Assembly (NCBI GenBank): GCA_002067405.1
Contig: MVRP01000023.1
Coordinates: forward strand, 1 to 36,482
Source: Syntrophorhabdaceae bacterium PtaU1.Bin034
Lineage (GTDB): Bacteria > Desulfobacterota_G > Syntrophorhabdia > Syntrophorhabdales > WCHB1-27
Direction: 5' to 3'
DNA length: 36,482 bases
Numbering within the stretch: position 1 is the stretch's first letter; the number at the start of each line of letters is the position of its first letter. Positions 1 to 7,300 of this stretch are shown piece after piece. The position numbers were made by a program, and so were the translations under genes. A model generated the notes under the pieces. It did no database searches. It was not told where the DNA came from and was given only the letters and a program-made list of their open reading frames with translations.

Positions 1-1042
1 AGGACGCGGTATGACCGGATGCAGCGAACCACTTAAAACCCCTCGGGGGTTGTCTGAAAGGACTTGACCATCTCTCGGGACGGAGTAGCGGTTCTTGTCG
101 ACGATGGCGGTCGAGTACTTGTCGACCCTCGTTTCAAGAAGGGCAATATTGGCAAGCGGCACGGCGGGAAGAGGAAGAAGGTACTCTTTTTCCTTCTCAA
201 AGAGGCGGTCGACATTCTCCGTGCGCCCGGCGATCCGGTGGGAGCCGTGCTTCAGGCAGGAGCGCAGAAGGTAGTCGTTCAGTTCCTCGAAGCTCTTCAC
301 GGCAGGGACGGGAACGAGGAAGTTACGCCTTACCGCCCTTCTCATTGGCGGATCCCGGGTTGCAGAAGCGGGCCTCGAAGCTGTAGTAGGCCTTAAGCCT
401 GCGGAAGGCATCCTGTTCAATGCGGTTTCGGCCGGTCAAGACCTTCTCGACCGCGCTTTTCAGGTTGTCATACACAAGGGTGGGAAAGACCCCACCGAAG
501 AAGTCGAAGGCATGCACGTGCGCGTCGAAGAAGGCCTGTTGCTTCTCGCAAGGATAGGCGCGTACGAAGGGCTTGCCGGAGAACCTGGGGCGCATGCAGA
601 AAAAGTGGAATGGTGTCCGTATCCCCTGCACTATGGCAAGGGCCTCTCCCCAGTCGGCCTCTTTACCGCATTCGGGTTCCAGGATCAGAAATGCGCCGGA
701 TGTATCCATCCCTTCTTTTGCCTTTACCTGGCGAACGTGCCGGCGCACGGTTACCTCGCTGCCTGTGTATCCTTCCTCTTCAACGAGGCGTGTGTAGATC
801 CTGCGGGCCGTATGCCGCTGTTTTTTCGGGTTCTCGCGGTCTTCCTTCAGCCAGTTCCAGATCGTCTCCCTGTGCTTCTCCAGGACCGGATATGCCTGTG
901 TCGACCGTCGTTTGTATTCCGGGAATTCTCCTTGAAGGACCTTCCGTATGGTCACCCGGGAGTGGCCCGTTTCCTTCTGTATCTGCCGGATGCTTTTCTC
1001 GTAAACCCGATGTGCTGTCCTGATATACTCGTACTGATCCAT
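1..1042 (-). pseudogene. istA: IS21-family transposase IstA, frameshifted and cut by the window edge
   Basis: The N-terminal 239 residues, from an ATG at 1042 (a GTG at 1051 is also possible), read as an IS21-type IstA. There is an N-terminal helix-turn-helix (SIRQIQKETGHSRVTIRKVL) and then an RNase H-like integrase core (DWGEALAIV, VYDNLKSAV, NEKGG). The frame stops at 323-325. The usual continuation (RRNFLVPVP, then KYSTAIVDKNRYSVP) resumes at once in another frame. About eight residues that normally follow NEKGG are missing, so a short internal deletion of a length not divisible by three broke the gene. After YSVP (around position 70) I no longer recognise IstA, although that frame stays open to base 1. 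The usual partner istB is not in the window. Certain family, certain disruption; the exact left boundary is unknown. Confidence 0.85.
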
Positions 1043-1113
1043 CGTTATCACCCTTTCCCTCCGGTACGTCGGTCTTTTCTTTCGCCGACCAACTTACCAG
1101 AGATCGTTCTGGG

Positions 1114-1170
1114 GGTGGGTCATTTTTAGGTGATCATTCACCCTTTAGGTGGGTCATTTTTAGATTATCA
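1114..1170. repeat. Terminal end of the IS21-family element with two internal direct repeats
   Basis: A 16-bp sequence, ggtgggtcatttttag, occurs twice in the same orientation, at 1114-1129 and 1148-1163, just upstream of the istA start. The outer copy runs into gattatca, ending in CA at 1170; read from the outside the element therefore begins TGATAATCTAAAAATGACCC. Multiple short repeats at the ends and terminal TG/CA are typical of IS21 elements, where they are transposase binding sites. The other end is not in the window, so the target duplication cannot be checked. Confidence 0.75.
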
Positions 1171-1722
1171 TTTCCAGCTTCGTGTTTTCCTGAATAAGCA
1201 CCGTTCGCGCTACGGTTCCTGGACGATGTTGCGCGGCTTGTTCTGCGTGTTCGACCTTATTTGCGTTTGCTTTCTGTGCGTTGATTGTCTCCTTGAGAAG
1301 TTGCGGGGTCTCAACAAAGTCAACAACTGTTTCTCCCATGGCCGCTGTCTGAACTGATATGTTGCCGTAACCGAACAGCCTCCCAAGAACAGTCTGATTC
1401 ACTATGATGTCGTTGATCTTCTCGAGGGGTTTTCCTTACTCTTCCTGGAAACAATTCCAGATTCGTCTATAAGTCGCCGGTTGGTCACAACCCAGATGTT
1501 GGTCCTTCTGTCCAGCCAGTTGTAAAGCAAGAATGCCGCTGATGCGGCGAGGGCGTAAGGAAAGAACACGTTCAGCAAATTCTGGAAACCGTAGAGCTTT
1601 GAGTGGCGTACCATGGCGAATGACAGAACTACCAGAAAAATGATGGCCGGTTTTGCCAGTACAAACCAGTGTTTCTTGACGATGAGGGCTACTTCCTCAC
1701 CATTCTGCAATGTTGTACGCAT
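1160..1722 (-). pseudogene. Membrane-anchored bacterial PH-domain (bPH2/DUF304-like) protein, frameshifted and truncated by the IS
   Basis: The ATG at 1722 has a good ribosome site (GGAGG, 5 bases away). The first 100 or so residues hold two hydrophobic segments (around 23-42 and 52-70), then WVVTNRRLIDESGIVSRKSKENP, which is typical of bacterial PH-domain proteins of the YdbT/DUF304 type. The frame then goes wrong. At about 1425 the sequence has one C too few in a run of C (minus strand), and the expected continuation LEKINDIIVNQTVLGRLFGY resumes in the next frame and runs to 1162. The final codons and the stop (ATGATAATCTAA) are made by the end of the IS21 element, so the natural C-terminus has been lost or altered. 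Function in this organism is unknown. A sequencing error could explain the single-base shift but not the IS junction. Confidence 0.7.
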
Positions 1723-1780
1723 GTATGCCTCCGAAAAATTGATTCTCTACCTGTATTACCGGAGGATGCGGTCAAAGAAA

Positions 1781-1814
1781 AAGGGACTGCCCGGTTCAAA
1801 CCGGGCAGTCCCTT
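1781..1814 (-). terminator. Strong intrinsic terminator closing the 5337-1861 operon
   Basis: A perfect 16-bp inverted repeat (aagggactgcccggtt at 1781-1796, its complement at 1799-1814) has only two unpaired bases between the arms. On the minus strand it is followed by TTTCTTT, a terminator-like T-rich tail. It lies about 47 bases past the last stop codon of the leftward operon and separates it from the PH-domain gene. Confidence 0.75.
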
Positions 1815-1860
1815 CAGGGGTTTTATGAGATGGCTGCTTCTACGGCGTAAAGTCGATCGT

Positions 1861-2028
1861 TTAAGCCGTATTTGCACCTGAAAGAATGTTCATAAATCGT
1901 CTACGCGTCTTGTTTTTTCCGTCTCTGACCAACTGCCCACGCCTGCCCATACCGTAGGCCACGGCGAAAGGTCCCCTTTCTAATCCTGCAAAAAAGCCGA
2001 GTTGTCTAGTTGTGCCGTGACGCTTCAT
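1861..2028 (-). CDS. Small basic protein of unknown function (55 aa), last gene of the element operon
   Basis: The ATG at 2028 overlaps the TGA of the preceding 203-residue gene as ATGA, the usual sign of translational coupling. An upstream ATG at 2049 in the same frame would give 62 residues, but the overlap favours 2028. The product is short, glycine- and arginine-rich and basic (MKRHGTTRQLGFF at the start, KNKTRRRFMNIL near the end). I recognise no domain. It is followed by the strong terminator at 1781-1814. It may be a real short gene or a chance open frame; the coupling and terminator argue mildly for a gene. Confidence 0.45.
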   Translation of the reverse strand: MKRHGTTRQLGFFAGLERGPFAVAYGMGRRGQLVRDGKNKTRRRFMNILSGANTA

Positions 2029-2636
2029 ACCGCAATCCCTTCGACGCAACTCTGGTCCTCCTCGACGCCAAGCATGCGAAGCTCGGAGACGACCCTGGTC
2101 AAAAGCTCTATATATCCCTTCCGATCCGTTTCTTCCGGATATCCTTCCAATTGATCTTGCTGAATTTCCAGTTCGTCATTAATCCACGCCAGATATTCTG
2201 CCGGTTTTCCGGCATTGGACGGTCCGCACAACCGGAGCGTTCGTTTACCATGGACATCACCCATGCTTCTTCTTCCGCCGCCCGTGCACAGGATCCTGCC
2301 GTCTTTTGTGTATCTGGTGTAAGAGTTAGGAATGGTGCGATCAAGGCTTGTATATGCCGGTACGACAGTGAGGCTTGTCGGCTTTGCCCCTACTAGTTCC
2401 TTGATATCGTCCGGAACGAGGAAATATGGCAAGGATTGGGTGAATTCCCCTTCCGCGGGTTTCGGTGTGATTTGTATTCCGCACTGGGAACAATGGAATC
2501 TATCCGTCAACTTCAGGCCGACGACGAGTCTTTGGCAGCTCGGGCAGCTAATTTTAGCAGCTTTGCATCCGGTCTTAATAGTTCCTTTCAGGATGAAACG
2601 GCTGAACGGATCAAGGTTTGCAAACTTTTTAATCAT
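2025..2636 (-). CDS. Zinc-ribbon protein of unknown function (203 aa)
   Basis: I do not recognise the family. Near the N-terminus there is a clear four-cysteine zinc ribbon: C31-x2-C34-x14-C49-x2-C52. The rest has a glycine-rich stretch around residues 118-122 (GGGRR), and a charged, probably helical C-terminal third (about 145-195). The ATG at 2636 overlaps the stop of the ribbon-helix-helix gene (ATGA at 2636-2633), and its own stop overlaps the next start in the same way. The three genes are therefore almost certainly translated together. The ribbon suggests binding of nucleic acid or protein, but that is inference only. Confidence 0.65.
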   Translation of the reverse strand: MIKKFANLDPFSRFILKGTIKTGCKAAKISCPSCQRLVVGLKLTDRFHCSQCGIQITPKPAEGEFTQSLPYFLVPDDIKELVGAKPTSLTVVPAYTSLDRTIPNSYTRYTKDGRILCTGGGRRSMGDVHGKRTLRLCGPSNAGKPAEYLAWINDELEIQQDQLEGYPEETDRKGYIELLTRVVSELRMLGVEEDQSCVEGIAV

Positions 2637-2824
2637 CTTCCTTGTCTCTCCTCCCTACCCCACAGACGTTCTTTGAACTGCGAGACATCGGCGATTTTGA
2701 TAAGCATACGGATAAAACTCGCCCGGTCGAGACCGAGCGCGTCCGCTTTTTCCTTTAGCATCTGCCGTTCCTCCTTCGACAACCTTAGAGGAAATACCTC
2801 TTTTCTGGCTTCCCTATCTTCCAT
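2633..2824 (-). CDS. Ribbon-helix-helix (Arc/CopG-like) DNA-binding protein, 63 aa
   Basis: The protein has the layout of the ribbon-helix-helix fold. A short strand (EVFPLRLS, about residues 9-16) is followed by a first helix (KEERQMLKEKADALG) and a second helix (DRASFIRMLIKIAD). Such proteins bind DNA as dimers and commonly autoregulate operons on plasmids and integrative elements or act as accessory mobilisation proteins. The ATG at 2824 has a good ribosome site (AGGAAG). It sits inside the leftward operon. A candidate operator, two tandem 10-bp repeats, lies at the operon head (5402-5421). The link between protein and repeats is inference. Confidence 0.7.
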   Translation of the reverse strand: MEDREARKEVFPLRLSKEERQMLKEKADALGLDRASFIRMLIKIADVSQFKERLWGREERQGR

Positions 2825-2847
2825 TGCTTCCTGCCCCTTTCCTTGTT

Positions 2848-4758
2848 TTAGCGTCCAGTTGATAATTTATCCACAAAAAACGGGAATCCCTCAACAGGTT
2901 CTGGGGGATGGAAGTTCTTTTCGATTCTACGCAGTGCCCTGATCGAAAGGTAGAGGACGATGCTGAAATTCATGCTTTTCCATGGGTTACGGAGCGCCCA
3001 GGCCATTGGATCGACTCTATCCAACAAATGATTCCCTACATGGTCCCTACCGCTGCTCCAGTGCTGAAGGACATCGGGAAGCTCCTCTATCGTGTGTCCC
3101 GTAAGAAAAGCTAGGTCTTCGGTTGTCCTCGGGCTAAAGACTATCCTGTAGGTAGATGCGGTCCCAGAAACATAACAGAAGCCCCCTCCCCTGTTGTTGT
3201 CCCACCCGCGGTGAAGGGATATGTGCCCAAAATCAGCCTGCAGGTAAAGGGGATCTGCTTTGCACCTGGTGTAGCAGACCTTTCGTGAAAAGCAATAATA
3301 TATGTCATTATCATGGTAACGTGCCGAACCGTAATCCGACACGGATGTGCCTTTCGGGGCCGGGCGCCATACCTCTTCGACGGTGGCATACCGGAAAAGG
3401 ACGTCTTTATTCTTTTCAACTTCCGTGCGATACCACTTCAGGATCCCTTTTTCGCGCTCCTTGAATTCCTCGTCGGCGAGTCGCTGAATCCCTTTTGCAA
3501 GGTTGAATCTCGCTATGTATTTGCGATCGGCGTCGAGGTTCCCCGCAGTCCCGAAAGCCGAGGCATTGAGAGCATGCAGCTGATAGCGCTGAGGTTTCCC
3601 GTAGAGGGTACCGAAAGGAGACAGAGCGTCCTCGGTATCCTTGGTTGTCACAATCATTCCCGACTGCCCTGGTGGTGGATTGTCTTCTCCCGCTGCCGGC
3701 AAGAAATATTTCATCCTTTCGGTAGGGTTTACGATATTTAGTGTCTCCTCCGTCACTCTCTTCGCATACCGTTCCTCCAACCATTTGTTAGGACTTCCTC
3801 CGTCGCTGCCTATTTCCTGTTCCGTAACTGCGTTGGGGGCGAGGTCGTTGTAGGTCAAAGGCTTCAGCATTATACCTTCATAAGTCGGAACCGGCAGGTT
3901 AGAGGCTTTGGCGGCATGCAGGAGGGGTGACTGAACCTTGATCATCTCCGCGGTGTAGGAGAGTTGCGGTGCCTCGTAGTGTTTTCTCCAAAACTTATCG
4001 ACGATCAGGTCGAACATCATGGCGATCCATATGATCTCGCGGGGCTCCAGCTTCTTGATGGGCTTGAGCGGAAATGCCTTCTGCTGATAGACCACAAGCC
4101 CTGTCTGTTCGCTCATTTCGATATAGAACCTCTCGTTGTCCTCATCGTACTTGAGGCCTAGGAGGTTGTAAGGGAACCAGTTCTTGAAGGAGCGATCCGC
4201 GATTTCTCGATCCGGGCGCCTGGACATATACCTCTGCACAGGATGGGTATGCTCCAGGACGTCCGAAAGGACAATCAGGTTCCCTCCATTCCTGACGGCA
4301 AAAGCAAAATAGCTTTGATAGGCATCGGGGTCGCGAATCAGGTTGAGCGATACGCCTGACGGCATTCTGCATGAAGCGGCGAGAAGGCTGTTGATGTTGT
4401 AGAACTCATGAACATGCCTGTTGTATACTGGCCGCACGGAGTTATTTTCCGGCTCGCCCTTGAGGAACTGATCAACGCGAAGCTTAGTGATCGAACGGAG
4501 GGCATCGCGCCGCAGGAAAGCGAGCTCGTGGCAATCCTCGATGACCTTTTTAACCGCTTCTGTGTCGGCGTCATAGTGGCGAACCGCCTGAAGGACTGAT
4601 CTGGCAAAAGTCTCCGCTATTTCCACAATATCAGGAGAGCGAAGAAGGCCAATCAATTCTGAGGCCTTCCTGAGGTACTCCTGTGCCTTGTCAGGCAACT
4701 GTAGCAACTCGGGTACTGAAAAAAACTCGCTCTTTGAAATATGCCCTCGAAAAAGCAT
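2848..4758 (-). CDS. Large protein of unknown function (636 aa), main gene of the element operon
   Basis: I do not recognise this protein. It is largely soluble, with no signal peptide. The first 130 or so residues look helical (KAQEYLRKASELIGLL, KKVIEDCHELAFLRR). The middle is mixed and contains a proline-rich linker (GEDNPPPGQSG). The last quarter carries a cysteine group (C489, C495, C499, C528) with nearby histidines, possibly a metal site. The ATG at 4758 has no visible ribosome site, and the first 22 codons overlap the end of the preceding small gene in another frame. A run of seven T (minus strand) lies in the overlap; removing one T would fuse the two into one protein. The true N-terminus is therefore uncertain. 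The C-terminal tail (EPVEGFPFF) resembles translations of a common dispersed palindromic repeat. Confidence 0.7.
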   Translation of the reverse strand: MLFRGHISKSEFFSVPELLQLPDKAQEYLRKASELIGLLRSPDIVEIAETFARSVLQAVRHYDADTEAVKKVIEDCHELAFLRRDALRSITKLRVDQFLKGEPENNSVRPVYNRHVHEFYNINSLLAASCRMPSGVSLNLIRDPDAYQSYFAFAVRNGGNLIVLSDVLEHTHPVQRYMSRRPDREIADRSFKNWFPYNLLGLKYDEDNERFYIEMSEQTGLVVYQQKAFPLKPIKKLEPREIIWIAMMFDLIVDKFWRKHYEAPQLSYTAEMIKVQSPLLHAAKASNLPVPTYEGIMLKPLTYNDLAPNAVTEQEIGSDGGSPNKWLEERYAKRVTEETLNIVNPTERMKYFLPAAGEDNPPPGQSGMIVTTKDTEDALSPFGTLYGKPQRYQLHALNASAFGTAGNLDADRKYIARFNLAKGIQRLADEEFKEREKGILKWYRTEVEKNKDVLFRYATVEEVWRPAPKGTSVSDYGSARYHDNDIYYCFSRKVCYTRCKADPLYLQADFGHISLHRGWDNNRGGGFCYVSGTASTYRIVFSPRTTEDLAFLTGHTIEELPDVLQHWSSGRDHVGNHLLDRVDPMAWALRNPWKSMNFSIVLYLSIRALRRIEKNFHPPEPVEGFPFFVDKLSTGR

Positions 4759-4915
4759 CCAGTAGAAGATAGGCCGTGATCTCTGTCTCGTCCAACTCGA
4801 GCGCTTCCTTTATCTGCCGGTTCATTTTATGGACTTCCCAACCCCTCATACTGAAGGACGTACTTGTCGGATCAACTCCGGTGAGTTCGATCCAGAGGTC
4901 CAGCGCCTTCGCCAT
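4691..4915 (-). CDS. Small protein of unknown function (74 aa), or the N-terminal part of the 636-residue protein
   Basis: The ATG at 4915 has a good ribosome site (GGGAG, 5 bases upstream); a TTG at 4957 overlapping the RNase H stop would be the longer alternative. The product is acidic and mostly helical (MNRQIKEALELDETEITAYLLLDAFSRAYF), with no domain I recognise. It ends in VFFSTRVATVA, read through a T7 run in a frame that soon stops. In the +1 frame the same bases give SEFFSVPELLQLPDK of the large protein, which reads as a natural continuation. Two explanations fit: two overlapping genes, or one gene broken or programmed at the T7 run. Confidence 0.55.
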   Translation of the reverse strand: MAKALDLWIELTGVDPTSTSFSMRGWEVHKMNRQIKEALELDETEITAYLLLDAFSRAYFKERVFFSTRVATVA

Positions 4916-4953
4916 TCGACTCCCTGCACCAGCGTGATTGTCAGATAGATTTC

Positions 4954-5337
4954 TCAATTTCTCAGCCCTGCTTTTGCGTACTGGTCGGCGAGATTCTTTT
5001 CGCTTCTTATCCAGGTGACTCTCAGGTCGGGTAGCTGAGAAGCCAGAATGATGCTCCGTCTAACTACATCCCCTATCACCACTCTTGATCGGCCTTTGAA
5101 CTGGTTTATAACGTTTTTTGAATCAGTCTTTAAGACGATCTGCTCTGTCCGCGACTCTCTTCTGATGTTTCTCGCCGCTTTAAGAGCATTCGCGAAGGCC
5201 ATCCACTCAGCCAGATTCGAATCTCCAATACCTGCAAAGAAGGATTCGTTTCTCTCTTCTACCCCGTCTTGAACAACTACCAGGCCTATTCCCATCATTC
5301 CGCTTGAACATGACCCATCAAAAAAGATTTCAGTCAC
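4954..5337 (-). CDS. RNase HI-like protein (127 aa)
   Basis: This is a compact RNase H fold protein. The four acidic catalytic positions of the family can be seen: D7 (FFDGS), E44 (NLAEWMA), D72 (LKTDSKNV) and D118 (NLADQYAK). RNase HI enzymes cut the RNA strand of RNA:DNA hybrids with two metal ions. This short form lacks the basic protrusion of E. coli RNase HI and resembles the reverse-transcriptase-like RNase H group. It starts with GTG at 5337 behind a strong AAAGGAGG about 11 bases upstream. It is the first gene of the leftward operon in the element. No reverse transcriptase is seen in the window, so its substrate may be R-loops, a replication intermediate or another invader. Confidence 0.8.
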   Translation of the reverse strand: MTEIFFDGSCSSGMMGIGLVVVQDGVEERNESFFAGIGDSNLAEWMAFANALKAARNIRRESRTEQIVLKTDSKNVINQFKGRSRVVIGDVVRRSIILASQLPDLRVTWIRSEKNLADQYAKAGLRN

Positions 5338-5743
5338 TTCCTTTTTTCCTCCTTTGATTAGCTGCGCCGTCTTGTCATTGCATGTATTTCCTTTTGCATA
5401 TCTATTGTATACTATTGTATATCTGTTAACTACCTCCTGTCAAACCTTTTTCTCGCTAAAAAGGTGGGCCGACCGGGATTCGGCAGATTCCCAAAACAGT
5501 TGGATGACTCTAATCGTGAAGCTCGGTGTCGTCTGGTTCCAGAATATTTGGTTTTACGGGTTTTGTACTCGCCGGTCTCCTCGGCGAAGAATTCATCAAA
5601 ATAAATTCATCACGAGAAGCGAGACGTGCCAAAACGAAGTAATATAGAAAAGCAGATTAGTATTATTTGTTCCGCAGAAAAGTAACACACAAGCGTTGCG
5701 TGGCCTAAGACGCGCTTTAACCAAAAGAACAGGAGGAACCACA
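5338..5743. promoter_or_regulatory. Divergent control region between the RNase H operon and the excisionase gene
   Basis: These 400 bases hold no convincing gene. Towards the left operon they contain an AT-rich stretch (5390-5430) with tandem repeats and several TATACAAT-like boxes on the minus strand. At 5445-5464 there is a 7-bp stem, ccttttt/aaaaagg, with a 6-base loop. Towards the excisionase, the segment 5640-5700 is AT-rich. I cannot fix a promoter for either side. The arrangement, with divergent genes, repeats and a DNA-binding protein encoded in the operon, is what one expects of a lysogeny-type switch, but this is inference. Confidence 0.5.
5402..5421 (-). repeat. Two tandem 10-bp repeats, candidate operator/promoter
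   Basis: CTATTGTATA occurs twice back to back (5402-5411 and 5412-5421); on the minus strand this reads TATACAATAG twice. A period of exactly 10 bp puts both copies on one face of the helix. Each copy also contains a good -10-like box for the leftward operon. The partial flanking copy (gcatat) suggests a third degenerate unit. It lies 65-84 bases upstream of the RNase H start. Confidence 0.5.
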
Positions 5744-5959
5744 TTGAAAGCCACAACAGTGACAGAACTCAGAAGATACATTACCCCAAAGCAAGCTGCC
5801 TCTATATATGGCTTTTCGGCGGGGTATCTTGCAAATCTCCGAGTAAAGAAGAAAGGTCCGCCGTTCTACATACGCGGAAGAAAGATTCTGTATCGTGTCA
5901 CTGATTTCGAGGCATGGGTAACGGAGTGCCCGGTCAAGACGACTGAATCTGTCAATTAG
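5744..5959 (+). CDS. Excisionase-like HTH DNA-binding protein (71 aa)
   Basis: An ideal ribosome site (AGGAGG at 5731-5736) stands 7 bases before a TTG at 5744. The longer reading upstream lacks such a site, so the TTG is preferred. The protein is an AlpA/Xis-type winged HTH: ITPKQAASIYGFSAGYLANL forms the helix-turn-helix, followed by KGPPFYIRGRKILYRVTDFEAWV, the wing and the typical end of helix-turn-helix family 17. Such proteins bend DNA at the attachment site to direct excision, or regulate the integrase. It faces the integrase gene tail to tail, 117 bases away. A role as the recombination directionality factor is likely from context, not proven. Confidence 0.75.
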   Translation: MKATTVTELRRYITPKQAASIYGFSAGYLANLRVKKKGPPFYIRGRKILYRVTDFEAWVTECPVKTTESVN

Positions 5960-5977
5960 TAAAGTCAGTGGAATTAC

Positions 5978-6020
5978 AGTCAATCACCTCACAGTCTGCT
6001 TGCGGGCGAAGTGATTGACT
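5978..6020. terminator. Inverted repeat between convergent xis and int genes
   Basis: The 10-bp arms agtcaatcac (5978-5987) and gtgattgact (6011-6020) pair perfectly around a 23-base spacer. The site lies 19 bases past the xis stop and 57 bases beyond the int stop. There is no clean T-tract, so it could be a weak two-way terminator or a protein-binding site. Confidence 0.4.
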
Positions 6021-6076
6021 CGTATTATTGGGTCATATGTCAGTTCCTGATCCGTGGATCGGTGTGAGATCCTGGT

Positions 6077-7300
6077 TTATGATTCTTGTCCTTGTGTGTT
6101 TGTCGCCTTCTTAAAACCCGCTTCGAGTCTGCGCCCCGCCTTCTTCTTTTCAGCCGGTACCAAGTGTGCGTACCTCTTCACCATGTCTAATGTTTTGTGC
6201 CCGAGAAGCTCGGCAATCGTCAGAAGACTTTCTCCCTGGAGGGCGAGCCATGAAGCAAACGTGTGCCGCAACGTATGAAATGTTACTTTCTTTCGTCGGT
6301 CGGTAATACCCTGATTGAACCGAAGCCGTTCAACAGCCTTCATGAATGCCTGTGAAACATTCTTTATCTTGCCGCCGTGCCGCTTGTCCTTAAAAACATA
6401 TTCCTCCGGCTCTTGAGGTGTTCTGGCCTTGAGGATCTCCTTAACATCGTCCGTCATATAAGCGTCGCGGCTTTCACCATTTTTTGCATCAACGACATGG
6501 ATTATCTCTTGAGACAGTTGTATGTCCTGGCCTTTAAGGCTGAAGATTTCATTTGCGCGAAGACCGCAATGAAGACTTATCAATGAGATATCGTGGGTGT
6601 TAGAGGAAACGCTTTTTAACTCTGTTAGCAGTGCCTCAGCCTCTTTGTGGGTTAAGAAACGCTCTCGCGCATTCTTAACTTTCGGCATTTTGACTTTCGT
6701 GAGAGGATTTTTCCCTTCATACAACCCCCAGTCGTTCGCCTTGTTGTATATCTCCCTGATGAGCGCAAGGCACTGTTTGACCGTGGCCAGCGACAATCCA
6801 GGTGCTTTTCCCGCCTTCTTGTGGTCCTCGCGCCTCATTCTGCCGCCTTTCGCAAGCTTGTTTTTAAATCCCTCGATATCGAGAGCCGATATCTCATCCA
6901 AACGCTTCTCATCAAACTCCGGCTTTAGGTGATGGGTGTAACGGCTTTCGTCGTCTTTCCAACTCTTCTTGTTAGACTTCGCCCATATTATGAACCCTTC
7001 CGCCACATCTTTAAAAAGGGGGGCTTTAGGCTTATCTTTCGGCAGCTCCTCGCCGTGCCGTATCGCCCTGATTCGGTTGTTTCTCACTTCTTCCGCCACT
7101 TGGGGGGAATAACCCTCGCTTTCCCATCCGACTTTCTCCCATACAAGCCTTCCGTCCTTTTTGTAACAGATATCGTAACAAACGTCCGGCCTACCCTGGT
7201 GAAGCTTGGTCGCGTGCTCGCGTGAGAATACGCCCGTATAGTACTGTTGTTCCCCTGATCCCTTCTTCTTACCTTTCTTGACGAGTTGTCGTTTAGCCAT
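6077..7300 (-). CDS. int: Tyrosine-recombinase integrase (407 aa)
   Basis: This is a phage/ICE-type integrase. An N-terminal arm-binding region (1-95) is followed by a SAM-like core-binding domain (about 95-205) and a catalytic domain (about 210-380). All main catalytic residues are present: R248 (CGLRANE), H342 and R345 (FHTLRHTF), H368 (LLGHKT) and the nucleophile Y377 (KRYAHL). It should integrate and excise the element at the adjacent tRNA-Arg fragment about 300 bases upstream. The ATG at 7300 is preferred; a TTG at 7303 is in frame. The ribosome site is a run of seven G preceded by eight A (minus strand), a tract likely to vary in length. The gene looks intact. Confidence 0.93.
   Translation of the reverse strand: MAKRQLVKKGKKKGSGEQQYYTGVFSREHATKLHQGRPDVCYDICYKKDGRLVWEKVGWESEGYSPQVAEEVRNNRIRAIRHGEELPKDKPKAPLFKDVAEGFIIWAKSNKKSWKDDESRYTHHLKPEFDEKRLDEISALDIEGFKNKLAKGGRMRREDHKKAGKAPGLSLATVKQCLALIREIYNKANDWGLYEGKNPLTKVKMPKVKNARERFLTHKEAEALLTELKSVSSNTHDISLISLHCGLRANEIFSLKGQDIQLSQEIIHVVDAKNGESRDAYMTDDVKEILKARTPQEPEEYVFKDKRHGGKIKNVSQAFMKAVERLRFNQGITDRRKKVTFHTLRHTFASWLALQGESLLTIAELLGHKTLDMVKRYAHLVPAEKKKAGRRLEAGFKKATNTQGQES

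Noticed and set aside
5402..5421. A CRISPR-like repeat
   Set aside because: There are only two 10-bp units with no spacers and no cas genes; it fits an operator better. I saw no CRISPR array anywhere in the window.
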